NCBI GenBank assembly: GCA_000179315.1
Contig: ADZZ01000415.1
Location: forward strand, 19,687-78,319
Direction of reading: 5' to 3'
Length of the DNA stretch: 58,633 bases
From: a delta proteobacterium NaphS2
GTDB lineage: Bacteria > Desulfobacterota > DSM-4660 > Desulfatiglandales > Desulfatiglandaceae
This document shows, one piece after another, positions 42,430-51,666 of this stretch; the stretch's first letter is position 1, and the number at the start of each line of letters is the position of its first letter. The position numbers and the translations under genes are program-made. The notes under the pieces were generated by a model. It made no database searches. It was not told the DNA's origin and was given only the letters and a program-made list of their open reading frames with translations.

Positions 42430-43572
42430 CTATTCGATTACATCATCTTTGGTAAATGCCTCAATTTGAGAATCGGAATAGCCCAGTTCCGACAGGATTT
42501 CCTTTGTATTGGCACCCCTTGTTCCTTTCGCTTCTTGAGCCTTTCCGGGGGTTCGGGAGAGTCTGGGAGCAGGGGCCGGCTGAGAGACACCGTTAACGTC
42601 AATGATCAATTCCCGTTCCCTGTTGTGCGCATGGGTATTCACCTCGTCCAGGTTCAGGACCGGCGATACACAGGCATCTTTCCCTTCAAAAACGGCGGTC
42701 CACTGGTCCCGTGTCTTTGTTTTGAAAACTATATTGAAACGCTCTATCATTTCAGGCCATTTGGCCGTGTCATACTGGTGGGGGAGGGTGGTTGCATCCA
42801 GTTCAAGGCCCTCCAGCAGCTCCGCATAAAAGCGCTGTTCGATGGCGCCTACGCTCATATACCCTCCGTCAGCGGTTTCGTATGCCTGGTAAAAGGGTGC
42901 TCCGCCATCGAGGGGATTGGTGCCGATGTCAAGGGTCATGAGATTGTGGGCGAGAAGGCCGTGGAACATGACGGAAAGGTTTGCGGCCCCGTCCAGCATG
43001 GCGGCGTCAATGACCTGTCCTTTGGCGGATCGGGTGCGCTCAAACAGTGCCAACAGGATTCCCATGGCGCAGAGCATTCCGCCACCTGCGAAGTCTCCCA
43101 GCAAATTAGTGGGAGGAAGGGGACGTTCCCCTTTTCTTCTGAAAAGGGAAAGGGCGCCGGAAAGGGCAATATAGTTGATATCGTGACCCGCCATGGAAGC
43201 GAAACTTCCGGTCTGGCCCCAACCGGTCAGTCTGGCATAAATCAGTTTTGGATTGCGCCCTAAAGCCGTATCAGGACCGAATCCCAGGGATTCCATGACC
43301 CCCGGACGGTAGGGCTCCACGAGTACGTCGGCATCATCGATCATCCGGTTGAGAATTTCAATTCCCCGTTTTGTTTTGAGATTGACCCGCATGGATCGCT
43401 TGCCCCTGTCAAAAGGGCTTTTTTTCATGATATAGGGAGGTTCGGGCACCCCTTTGCGCAATCTGTCCACAATGGTCACATTTGCTCCGAAATCGCTCAA
43501 AATCATGCCGCAATAGGGAGAAGGCGCAAGTCCCGCCATTTCAATCACTTTGATGCCGTCTAAAGGTCTCAT
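42430..43572 (-). CDS. Alpha-methylacyl-CoA racemase (CaiB/BaiF family)
   Basis: The 380-aa class III CoA-transferase-fold protein carries the racemase residues and not those of a transferase. H130 (AGHDINYIALSG) and D160 (LLGDFAGGGM) are 30 apart, as His126 and Asp156 are in mycobacterial alpha-methylacyl-CoA racemase. GAPFYQAYETADGGYMSVGA is also typical. It would interconvert (R)- and (S)-2-methylacyl-CoA esters, a step for oxidising methyl-branched acids. It is alone on its strand, converging on dnaK. It fits the branched acyl-CoA theme of the mutase operon, though it is 20 kb away. Confidence 0.85.
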   Translation of the reverse strand: MRPLDGIKVIEMAGLAPSPYCGMILSDFGANVTIVDRLRKGVPEPPYIMKKSPFDRGKRSMRVNLKTKRGIEILNRMIDDADVLVEPYRPGVMESLGFGPDTALGRNPKLIYARLTGWGQTGSFASMAGHDINYIALSGALSLFRRKGERPLPPTNLLGDFAGGGMLCAMGILLALFERTRSAKGQVIDAAMLDGAANLSVMFHGLLAHNLMTLDIGTNPLDGGAPFYQAYETADGGYMSVGAIEQRFYAELLEGLELDATTLPHQYDTAKWPEMIERFNIVFKTKTRDQWTAVFEGKDACVSPVLNLDEVNTHAHNRERELIIDVNGVSQPAPAPRLSRTPGKAQEAKGTRGANTKEILSELGYSDSQIEAFTKDDVIE

Positions 43573-43969
43573 GTGCTTCCCTCGGATTTTGGGTTTTGCC
43601 GTGATTGGAACAGGGCGAATCTTAAGACAGGTATTGGAATGGTGTCAAGGGAAGTCATATGTTGGCGAAATCGTATTTGAGCTGATAACGTTGGGTTAAG
43701 CGCCGGTTTCCGGGAATCGGGCTTTTCAAAAAGCTTTGTTTATGCTGACAGAATTTACCTGAAGAAATTGCGCCGAAGCGTCTGGAAATCCATGAAAGGA
43801 CTCAACCGCAAAATGGAAGATTACAAAAAAGCTGTTGTACTGAGAATCAATTCGAAGCCCAACTGCTGGCTTCAACACTCCTTGAGCGAGAAATCCCCCA
43901 CCATCTTCGCTCCTACCACGATACGGCCTTTGATCAGGTGAAAAAAATAGTGGTGAAGGTCTTTTTGCA
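43573..43969. other. 397-base gap between racemase and FGGY kinase, holding a broken gene
   Basis: The only recognisable content is the frameshifted DUF2007-like remnant on the plus strand (43813-43985). The rest shows no gene. Confidence 0.55.
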
Positions 43970-43985
43970 TCACGATGCCGGATAG
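43813..43985 (+). pseudogene. Frameshifted DUF2007-like remnant
   Basis: ATG 43813 reads MEDYKKAVVLRI. A shift of frame near 43840 then continues as NQFEAQLLASTLLEREIPHH and LRSYHDTAFD. The combined text matches small DUF2007-like signal-transducing proteins (VVLRI-x-N-x-FEAQLL and IRSYHD). The expected continuation after HDTAFDG is missing, so the gene is both frameshifted and truncated. It overlaps the end of the FGGY kinase on the other strand. Confidence 0.55.
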
Positions 43986-45541
43986 CCGGTGATGGCGCGG
44001 ATTTCATTGTAGATGGGTCTTAGACGTTTGTACATCTTAAGGTACACCCGTTCAAATAGCTCCTCATAAAGATCTCTGTTTTCGGGAATCGGTTCAAAAA
44101 CATCGGTAATACGGGTCATATTCCGGACAGCGGTGGGAAAATCCGAATAAAATCCTAATCCCACGGCTGCGTCGACGGCCGCTCCCAGCGCGGTTGTCTC
44201 ATAGGTGTGGGGCCGCTGGACAGGCCGGTTGAAGATGTCGGCGGTGATCTGCATGGCCATGTTACTTTGGGATCCGCCGCCGGAAACCCTGAGGCATTCG
44301 ATTTTCACCCTGTTCTTTTTTTCAAGCGCCAGCATGCCGTCTTTGAGCGCATACCCGAGGCCCTCCAGAATGGATCGGTAAATATGAGCACGGGTGTGCA
44401 CATCCCCGAAACCGATGATGGCTCCCTTGGCGTCTGCATCCGTGTTCATGCCGGGAGACCAGTAGGGCTGAAGCGTGAGCCCCATGGAACCGGGCGGTAT
44501 GTTTTCGATCAGTTCATCGAATAGGGCCTCCGGCGCCACATTCCGTTTTCCGGCCAGCTCCATTTCCCGGCCTCCGAACTGCTCCTTGAACCAGCTCACC
44601 AGCCAGAATCCCCTGTAGACCATCACTTCCGTGTTATAGGCATCCGGTACAGCGCTGGGGTAGGCGGGGGCAAAGGGCCGAATCTGGACGTATTTCCCAT
44701 TGGCGGTGTTGATGGTGGCCGTGGTGCCGTAGCTGATGCATGCCACATCGGGTGAAAGGCAGGCGGCCCCCAGCACTTCGCAGGCTTTGTCCGTTCCGGC
44801 GGCAATGACGGGGAGGCCTTCCGGTATTCCTGTTTCCCTGGATGCGCCGGATGTTACATGTCCAAGGATCGTTCCCGGTTTCACCAATTGGGGCAATAGG
44901 TAGCGTTCCATCGGAAAAAGCTTCCATCTCATATTACGGGGATTGCACCATGTCTGGCGTTTGAAATTAAACGGCAGGTATCCCACCATGTTGCCGCATG
45001 AATCACGGTACTCACCGGTAAGCCGATGGGTCAGGAATCCGGAAAGAAAAAGAAATTTATCCGTTTTGTCCCATATTTCCGGTTCATGATCCTGGATCCA
45101 GTTGCTCTTGCTTTCCCGCACCGCTTTTTCAATGAGTTCAAACCGGCCGATGGTTTTAAGCCCCCACCGGATCCAGCGTGAAATTCGGTGGGAATCTTCG
45201 GCCTTTCGTTGATCGAGCCACAAAATGGCGGGTCTCAGCGGTTTTCCGTTCTTATCAAGATTCACCATGGTGGTTCGCTGGCAGGTGAGACTCATGCCCG
45301 CAATGTGATCCAATTTAATCTCATTGGAACCGAGGAGCTTTTGCGCGGTAATGACCAGATTTCGCCAGTAATATGCCGGATCCTGTTCCGCCCATCCGGG
45401 CTGAGGGGAAACGTAGGGGTCAATGGGCGTCTTGATCAATTTACGGAAATTTCCCTCAGGATCAATCACCGCACCCCGAATGGACTGGGTGCCCACATCA
45501 AAGACCAGAAGGCGGTTCCTTTTTTCCGAAGTATTGCTCAT
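43970..45541 (-). CDS. FGGY-family carbohydrate kinase
   Basis: The 523-aa protein has the two actin-like ATPase domains of FGGY kinases: LVFDVGTQSIRG (phosphate 1), ILWLDQRKA, IAAGTDKACEVLGAA (catalytic Asp) and the C-terminal VSGGGSQSNMAMQITAD. The family includes glycerol, xylulose and gluconate kinases. The substrate is not clear from motifs alone. Linkage to a glycerol-3-phosphate dehydrogenase and an alkyl-DHAP-synthase-like protein favours glycerol or another three-carbon substrate. Its start overlaps the end of the FAD protein gene by four bases (ATGA). Confidence 0.87.
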   Translation of the reverse strand: MSNTSEKRNRLLVFDVGTQSIRGAVIDPEGNFRKLIKTPIDPYVSPQPGWAEQDPAYYWRNLVITAQKLLGSNEIKLDHIAGMSLTCQRTTMVNLDKNGKPLRPAILWLDQRKAEDSHRISRWIRWGLKTIGRFELIEKAVRESKSNWIQDHEPEIWDKTDKFLFLSGFLTHRLTGEYRDSCGNMVGYLPFNFKRQTWCNPRNMRWKLFPMERYLLPQLVKPGTILGHVTSGASRETGIPEGLPVIAAGTDKACEVLGAACLSPDVACISYGTTATINTANGKYVQIRPFAPAYPSAVPDAYNTEVMVYRGFWLVSWFKEQFGGREMELAGKRNVAPEALFDELIENIPPGSMGLTLQPYWSPGMNTDADAKGAIIGFGDVHTRAHIYRSILEGLGYALKDGMLALEKKNRVKIECLRVSGGGSQSNMAMQITADIFNRPVQRPHTYETTALGAAVDAAVGLGFYSDFPTAVRNMTRITDVFEPIPENRDLYEELFERVYLKMYKRLRPIYNEIRAITGYPAS

Positions 45542-47259
45542 GAATTTCTCATTTTTTCCCGCGGCAGATCCAGCCCCAGCTGCCCTCCGGGATTCATGAT
45601 GTTGTTGGGGTCAAAATGATTCTTCAGAGCCCTCAAAGCCGCCATTTGTTCCGTGCCGAGATGCGCTTCCATCCAGGGGGCCATCATGCGGCCCACACCG
45701 TGGTGGTGGCTGAGAGACCCTCCGTGTTTCCGGATGCGATCGATGATACCTCCGTGAAATTGTTTAAAGAAAGCAATGCTTTCAAAGCGGCCCATGAATA
45801 TGAAATAGAGGTTTGTGCCGGATGAATAAAAATGGGAAGCATGGGTCATGCAGATGGTTTGAGGCCGCCCCTTGATGTACCGCCTGACGCCCTGGTGGAG
45901 CGCATGCAATCGATCCCATGGAACCGATGTTTCCAGGGTGTCGATGGTAATGCCGTAATCATTTAAATCTTCCCGCATCATGGGTTCGGTGTACCGGCTT
46001 TTTTCCCATTTTCTTGCGCCGTATTCCCCAAGATAAAGAGCACCGTGGGATTTGGCGAGCCGTCGAATTTTCTGCTTCACCAAGCGCGTGTAGCTCCTGT
46101 CCCCTTCAACAGTGCCAAGACATAGGGACCGTTTCATGGGTTTGAATCCGCGTTTTTTAAGGAAGACATTTAAAGGCGAGGGCAAACCGTAAAGCTGAAG
46201 ACCCCGTTCGGTTTCCTCCGGGTCTGAAATTCGGTACACGGCGGGTCGCCCGAATTCTCCCTGTGCCATTTCACGGGACGCGTCCACAGCCGCATGCCAA
46301 GTGGGGAACATGAAGCTGAAATATCTCCTGTTTCCAGGCTGATAGCGAAATATTTTCAAGCTGATTTCCACAAGGACCCCAAAGGCGCCTTCGGAACCGA
46401 TCATCATGCGGTTTAAACTGGGTCCCGTAGCTGCGGCAGGGTAATCGAGGGTCCTGAAACGGCCCGATGGGGTGACATATTCCTGGCTGACGACCAGATC
46501 CGCCGCATCTCCATAATAGGTGGATGCCTGCCCGGAGCCCAATGCCGCCACCCAGCCACCCACCGTTGAGTGCTCGAAGGATTGGGGAAAATGGCCGCAG
46601 GTGTACCGTCTTCGCGCCATAAACCGCTCCGGTGCCTGATTCAGGGCCGCCTCAAAGGCAGGACCCATCATGCCCGGCTGGACCGTGGCGGTCTGGTTTA
46701 TTTCGTTCAGGGTCAATAACCGGTTCATATGGGTGCCCATCACCAGCGTGATCCCGCCCTTCGCCGGCCGAAGGCCGAGCGTTACCGACGATCCCCCTGA
46801 AAAGGGATAGACGGGAATGTTATTGTCGTTGCAGTATCGGAGAATTTCACGGACGTCTTCTTTATGGCGGGGATGGACCACCAGGTCTGAAATTTCGCAT
46901 ATGCGGCCCCGGCTCAGTTCCATCATCTCTTCGGTGGTTTTTCCGCAGGCGTACTTCAACCGCTCATATGCATCGGTTGTGATGTTTTCATGGCCAAGAA
47001 TGCCTGAAAATTTTTCAATGTGTTCGGGCTGTAATCTTGTGTTGCGCTTGAGATCAACCGGGGAGAGCCCCTCATGGATTCCGGTCTTGAAATCCGCGTC
47101 CGTCATGCCCAGGTCCCTTTTGAGCATGTTGACCCAATTCAGGCCCGGATGTTTGAATTTTTGCGGGTCGCCATACTTGAAAATGGATCGATAGCTTCCG
47201 GCGGGCGGCGGTTTGTCATGCCACTTGGGGCGAGCGCCCTTCCTCTTAAACATTCTCAT
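45538..47259 (-). CDS. FAD-binding oxidase of the alkyldihydroxyacetonephosphate synthase group
   Basis: The 573-aa flavoprotein has a PCMH-type FAD domain (PVYPFSGGSSVTLGL; STVGGWVAALGSGQ; GSEGAFGVLVE) and a C-terminal cap domain with TLETSVPWDRLHAL, SHHHGVGRMMAPW and DPNNIMNPGGQLG. The DTLET-VPWDR segment and the triple His are hallmarks of alkyl-DHAP synthase, which exchanges the acyl chain of acyl-DHAP for a fatty alcohol and makes the ether bond. D-lactate or glycolate oxidase is the main alternative. Neighbours act on glycerol phosphates, which supports ether-lipid synthesis. It lies 19 bases after the glpD-like gene. Confidence 0.78.
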   Translation of the reverse strand: MRMFKRKGARPKWHDKPPPAGSYRSIFKYGDPQKFKHPGLNWVNMLKRDLGMTDADFKTGIHEGLSPVDLKRNTRLQPEHIEKFSGILGHENITTDAYERLKYACGKTTEEMMELSRGRICEISDLVVHPRHKEDVREILRYCNDNNIPVYPFSGGSSVTLGLRPAKGGITLVMGTHMNRLLTLNEINQTATVQPGMMGPAFEAALNQAPERFMARRRYTCGHFPQSFEHSTVGGWVAALGSGQASTYYGDAADLVVSQEYVTPSGRFRTLDYPAAATGPSLNRMMIGSEGAFGVLVEISLKIFRYQPGNRRYFSFMFPTWHAAVDASREMAQGEFGRPAVYRISDPEETERGLQLYGLPSPLNVFLKKRGFKPMKRSLCLGTVEGDRSYTRLVKQKIRRLAKSHGALYLGEYGARKWEKSRYTEPMMREDLNDYGITIDTLETSVPWDRLHALHQGVRRYIKGRPQTICMTHASHFYSSGTNLYFIFMGRFESIAFFKQFHGGIIDRIRKHGGSLSHHHGVGRMMAPWMEAHLGTEQMAALRALKNHFDPNNIMNPGGQLGLDLPREKMRNS

Positions 47260-47278
47260 TCTCCTTCATACCCATGAT

Positions 47279-48910
47279 TCATGGAAGCCTCAGAAAATTG
47301 GAAGTGCTTTCAACCTCTTTCATTATCTTTTTCTCATTCCAGTTCAACTCTTGGGCCATGATCCGGGCCACCTGAAACAGTATGTTTTCTCCCGGATTTC
47401 CCAAGGTGCCAATGCCCGTTCGGCGCAATACAATATCCTTCAGGGTAAGGGCCATCTCATGGCGGACACCATAGACCACCTGTGCCAGGAGTTCTCCGTC
47501 GGAGTTGAGTTGCCGGGCCAGAAGAGGTTGACTTCTTGCCGTTTCCAGCACGCGCTTGCAGTCCTGGCCGTAAAGGCGCCCCAGACAATCAAGGGTGTTC
47601 TCCGGAAAATCCCGGTATTCTTTTCGGATGCGGTTTAAAAAATCGTCCAGATCAGGAATCCTGCAACCCTTGAGATATTGTCGGTCTGATATGGACGGGC
47701 CGATGGTACGTCCGGTTTTTTCCTTCAGTCGGTCGACCACTTTTTCAGCAAGGCCGCGACTGGTGGTCCATTTGCCGCCTTCCACCGTCAAAAGGCCATC
47801 AATGCCCTCGGCGGCGTTGTCGTGGATTTCATATCTTCTGGAGGCCCTGTAGGTTTCATATTTCCCGCTTTTCAGCAGGGGCCGTAGGCCCCCGTAGGTA
47901 TGAAGTATGTCGTCATGGGCAATATTCAGGCCCTCAAAGGTTGTATTCACCGTTTGCAGCAGTTCCAGAATGCTTTTGCGGGTTACCCGGTAATCATCGG
48001 GATGACCCTTGTAAGGGTTGTCGGTGGTGCCGATCAGGGTATGGCCGCGCCAGGGTATTAAAAAGCAATGCCGGCCCCCGGGAGTAAAAGCGCTCACCAC
48101 TGAATTTTCTTTCGTAACCTGCCGCGTAATGACATGGATTCCTTCAGAGCGTTGCAGGTGCGCAATTTTCTTATCTTCCAATAGCTGTGAAAGCACATTG
48201 TCGGCCCAGGGACCGGCACAATTGATGGTGAGCTTCGCCTGTACCTCGATTTCCCTTTTTTCAATTTCATCTCTGACCCGAACACCGTAAATCCGGTGAT
48301 TCCTTTGGAGAAAGGCCGTGACACGGGCATGGTTGGCGGCCCTGGCGCCGTAATGAAGCGCGGTCTTCATAAATGTGAACGCCAGGCGTTCCGGGCAGAT
48401 GCTGATGCAGTCATAAAAAATGGATGCGCCGGTCAGCCCCTCTTTGCTGATGATCGGTTGAAGGCGAAGGGCTTGTTCAGCGGAAATGGCCTTGTGGCCG
48501 GGGATGCTTTTAGATTTGTCCCAGGTATTTTTCCTGCCGGCGGCCAGAAGATCGTACTGGACTAACCCGATTTTGATGAGCCATTTATTGCTTTTGCGGG
48601 ATGAACGGTAGTGGGGCAGTAGCATGGGAAACGGATAAACGAAATTGGGGGCAATGTTACTCATGTTTCTTCGTTCTCTCAAAGATTCCCAGACAAGACG
48701 GTACTCCAGGTTGTTCAGATATCGCAGCCCTCCGTGAATCAATTTGGAAGATGCGGCTGAAGTCGCCTCCGAAAAATCGCCTTTTTCAAACAGCACCACG
48801 GAAAGTCCCCGGGATGCCGCTTCGTAGGCGATGGCCGCCCCGGTGATGCCGCCCCCGATGACGATGACGTCAAAGGTTTCCTCTTTGATATGTTCGGTAT
48901 ATCGCTCCAT
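47279..48910 (-). CDS. glpD: FAD-dependent glycerol-3-phosphate dehydrogenase
   Basis: The 543-aa protein has the FAD motif DVIVIGGGITGAAIAYEAA, SAASSKLIHGGLRYL, a central INCAGPWAD and TVEGGKWTTSRGLAE, all typical of GlpD/GlpA. It oxidises sn-glycerol 3-phosphate to dihydroxyacetone phosphate at the membrane and passes electrons to quinone. Start ATG 48910 was preferred to an upstream TTG at 48949, because residues before it are outside the fold. It heads the minus-strand operon with the ether-synthase-like protein and the kinase, so the operon would supply DHAP from glycerol. Confidence 0.9.
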   Translation of the reverse strand: MERYTEHIKEETFDVIVIGGGITGAAIAYEAASRGLSVVLFEKGDFSEATSAASSKLIHGGLRYLNNLEYRLVWESLRERRNMSNIAPNFVYPFPMLLPHYRSSRKSNKWLIKIGLVQYDLLAAGRKNTWDKSKSIPGHKAISAEQALRLQPIISKEGLTGASIFYDCISICPERLAFTFMKTALHYGARAANHARVTAFLQRNHRIYGVRVRDEIEKREIEVQAKLTINCAGPWADNVLSQLLEDKKIAHLQRSEGIHVITRQVTKENSVVSAFTPGGRHCFLIPWRGHTLIGTTDNPYKGHPDDYRVTRKSILELLQTVNTTFEGLNIAHDDILHTYGGLRPLLKSGKYETYRASRRYEIHDNAAEGIDGLLTVEGGKWTTSRGLAEKVVDRLKEKTGRTIGPSISDRQYLKGCRIPDLDDFLNRIRKEYRDFPENTLDCLGRLYGQDCKRVLETARSQPLLARQLNSDGELLAQVVYGVRHEMALTLKDIVLRRTGIGTLGNPGENILFQVARIMAQELNWNEKKIMKEVESTSNFLRLP

Positions 48911-48948
48911 GACTTTTTCATCATTATCCCATATGGATCTGCACCACA

Positions 48949-48954
48949 AGTATA
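48949..48954 (-). promoter_or_regulatory. Possible -10 element for the glpD operon
   Basis: TATACT on the minus strand lies about 40 bases before the glpD start, but no good -35 is visible at the usual spacing. On the plus strand of the same gap (48911-49133) there is TTGACA at 49015, with a poor -10 15 bp away. Both are weak. Confidence 0.25.
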
Positions 48955-49133
48955 AATTTTTGTTTCAAAGATTTCATTTGGCCGGAAATAGGCGCGTGTT
49001 ATGCTGAATAGTGATTGACAGAAACCGGCTCGTAATAAAGAATTCACTCGGATGCAAACCACTGCCGCAAAATGGGCCCATTGGAAATGTCGGCCCTGAT
49101 TATTTTCGATCCCACTTTCTGGAAACGGTCATC

Positions 49134-51656
49134 ATGAAACCCTTGGGTCTGCCCGTTGACGCTGTTCTGGGTGATTTGAGAAGAGCGCTTTCCCAAAATC
49201 CCAATGTTATCCTTGAAGCCCTGCCGGGCGCCGGGAAGACCACGGGTGTTCCCCTTGCCCTTTTGGATGCGCCTTGGTTTGCGGGGCAAAAAATGATCGT
49301 GCTGGCCCCACGGCGGCTGGCGGCTCGTGCCGCTGCCGCGCGCATGAGCCGGTTGCTGAATGAAGATGTTGGGCGGACAGTGGGCTACCGGGTGCGCATG
49401 GACAGCCGTGTGGGCCCCGAAACCCGCATTGAAGTGGTCACCGAAGGGGTGCTGACCCGGATGCTTCAGAAAGATCCGTCGCTAAAAGGCGTAGGCCTCG
49501 TGGCCTTCGACGAATTTCATGAGCGGAATCTGGATGGGGATCTGGGGCTGGCCCTTTGTCTGGACATTCAAGGGGTTCTGAATCCCCGGCTGAAACTGTT
49601 GGTCATGTCGGCCACCCTGGAAAAAGAGCCGGTGTCGGCCCTGTTGAAACATGCGCCCGTCATCACCTGTCCCGGGCGTCTCTTTCCCGTTGAGACCCGA
49701 TATGTGGGTCCCCACACGCCAGGCTGGTCCGAGGATGCGGTCTATGGCGCGGTCCTTTCAGCGGTGCGGGAGAATCTGGGGGGTATTCTGGTCTTTCTGC
49801 CCGGCGCAGGGGAAATCCGAAAGATGGCCCGCCGTTTGAAAGGCGCTGGCCTTGGGCATAAATGGCGCATCGCGCCCCTCTTCGGGAATCTGAGCCGTGA
49901 GAGCCAGGATCTGGCCATTTTGCCGCCTCCTGAAAATCTGCGAAAAATCGTGCTGGCCACATCCATCGCCGAAACCAGTCTGACCATCGAGGGAATTCGG
50001 GTGGTGGTGGATAGCGGTCTGCAACGAAGACCGCGCTTTGACCCTCGAAGCGGACTCACACGCCTGGTAACGGTGCCCGCAAGCCGTGCGTCGGCCGATC
50101 AACGTCGGGGCCGGGCGGGCCGGACCGCTCCCGGTCTTTGTTTGCGCCTCTGGTCTGAGCAGATGCACGGCACCCTTGCTCCGACAAACCGCCCTGAAAT
50201 CGTGGAGGCGGATCTTTCGGGCTTGGTGCTGGAACTGGCCGCATGGGGTGTGGACGATTCGGAATCCCTTCGCTGGCTCGATTCACCCCCCAAGGCCGCA
50301 TTTGAACAGGCGCGGAGCCTCCTCAAGAGTGTGGAAGCGCTTGACGGGGAGGGGAGGGCGACCCCCCATGGCCTGCAAATGATGGACCTGCCCGTTCATC
50401 CGAGACTGGCGCACATGCTCCTTCGTGGGAAATCCCATGGATTGGGAACCGTCGCCTGCGATGTGGCGGCACTGCTCACGGAACGGGATGTGGTGCGGTT
50501 TGATCAGGGCTTACAGGACGCCGACATGCGGCTCCGCGTGGACCTGGTGCGGGCCGGGCGCGAAGGGCGGTCCCTCCTGTGTACTGAAGGGCGCGTGGAT
50601 GAGGGCGCCGTGTCCCGAGTTGTACGTGTAGCCGGAAATTTACGCCGGCGTCTCGGAATAAAACGGAAAAAGGGTGAATGGGATGACCTGGGCCGGTTGC
50701 TGGCATGGGCCTATCCGGATCGGATCGTTCAATTGAGAACCGGTTTCAAGGGGAAATTCCTTTTGAACAGCGGTCGCGGAGCATTCCTGGAAGAAACCTC
50801 GTCCCTTGCTTCGGAACCCTTTCTGGTGGCGGCGGAACTGGACGGAAAAGGACGTAACGCCAGAATCTATAAAGCTGCACCCTATGATCTGGATACCCTG
50901 ATGAAGCAGTTTCAGAAGCAATTGGTATGGTCCGAATCCATCACCTGGGATCATGAACAGGGACGGGTGAAGTCGGAGCGGAATCTGAAACTGGGAGCCA
51001 TCACCCTTCGTAGCGAACCGCTCACGGAACCGGATCCCGAAGAATTGCTGAAAGTCTTGTTGGACGGTATCAGAGATGCCGGAATTGAGTGCCTCCCATG
51101 GACAAAAGAACTTCGCCGGTGGCAGGGGCGCGTCTCTTTTCTGCGGAAGCTGCTGACGGAAGACGACACCTGGCCCGATGTTTCCGACCAAGGGCTTGAA
51201 TCGACATTGGACCAATGGCTGGGGTCCTATTTGCTTAATATGGATCGGTTGAGCCATCTCGCCCGGGTGGATCTTAAAAACGCCCTGTTCGGCATGCTCT
51301 CCTACCGCCGGCAAAAAACATTGGATGCTCTTGCCCCCACCCATTTTACGGTACCCAGTGGTTCCCGAATCCCCATTGATTATGACAATCCCATACCAAT
51401 ACTGGCCGTGCGGTTGCAGGAAATGTTCGGTCTCACTGCAACACCCACCGTGGCCGGCGGACGGCAGCCTTTGTTGATTCATCTCCTTTCGCCCGCAGGT
51501 CGTCCGGTCCAGATCACACAGGATCTTGCAGGGTTTTGGCAAAACGGTTACCATGCGGTCAAAAAGGAACTGAAAGGCCGCTATCCCAAGCACTATTGGC
51601 CCGATGATCCGCTGAAGGCCCGGGCCACCGCCAGGGTAAAACCGAAGCGGCGCTGA
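49134..51656 (+). CDS. hrpB: ATP-dependent RNA helicase HrpB
   Basis: The 840-aa protein has the DExH helicase motifs: Walker A PGAGKTT, motif II DEFHER (the HrpB form of DEAH), SATL, and QRRGRAGRTAPG in motif VI. The HrpB-specific C-terminal region follows (RIPIDYDNPIPILAVRLQEMFGL in parts). The role of bacterial HrpB is not well known; it is an RNA helicase-like ATPase. The start at 49134 gives the usual length. The frame is open 41 codons upstream, but the ATG at 49134 begins the conserved MKPLGLPVD. It converges on the repeat-protein gene. Confidence 0.93.
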   Translation: MKPLGLPVDAVLGDLRRALSQNPNVILEALPGAGKTTGVPLALLDAPWFAGQKMIVLAPRRLAARAAAARMSRLLNEDVGRTVGYRVRMDSRVGPETRIEVVTEGVLTRMLQKDPSLKGVGLVAFDEFHERNLDGDLGLALCLDIQGVLNPRLKLLVMSATLEKEPVSALLKHAPVITCPGRLFPVETRYVGPHTPGWSEDAVYGAVLSAVRENLGGILVFLPGAGEIRKMARRLKGAGLGHKWRIAPLFGNLSRESQDLAILPPPENLRKIVLATSIAETSLTIEGIRVVVDSGLQRRPRFDPRSGLTRLVTVPASRASADQRRGRAGRTAPGLCLRLWSEQMHGTLAPTNRPEIVEADLSGLVLELAAWGVDDSESLRWLDSPPKAAFEQARSLLKSVEALDGEGRATPHGLQMMDLPVHPRLAHMLLRGKSHGLGTVACDVAALLTERDVVRFDQGLQDADMRLRVDLVRAGREGRSLLCTEGRVDEGAVSRVVRVAGNLRRRLGIKRKKGEWDDLGRLLAWAYPDRIVQLRTGFKGKFLLNSGRGAFLEETSSLASEPFLVAAELDGKGRNARIYKAAPYDLDTLMKQFQKQLVWSESITWDHEQGRVKSERNLKLGAITLRSEPLTEPDPEELLKVLLDGIRDAGIECLPWTKELRRWQGRVSFLRKLLTEDDTWPDVSDQGLESTLDQWLGSYLLNMDRLSHLARVDLKNALFGMLSYRRQKTLDALAPTHFTVPSGSRIPIDYDNPIPILAVRLQEMFGLTATPTVAGGRQPLLIHLLSPAGRPVQITQDLAGFWQNGYHAVKKELKGRYPKHYWPDDPLKARATARVKPKRR

Positions 51657-51666
51657 AAGTTTCCGG

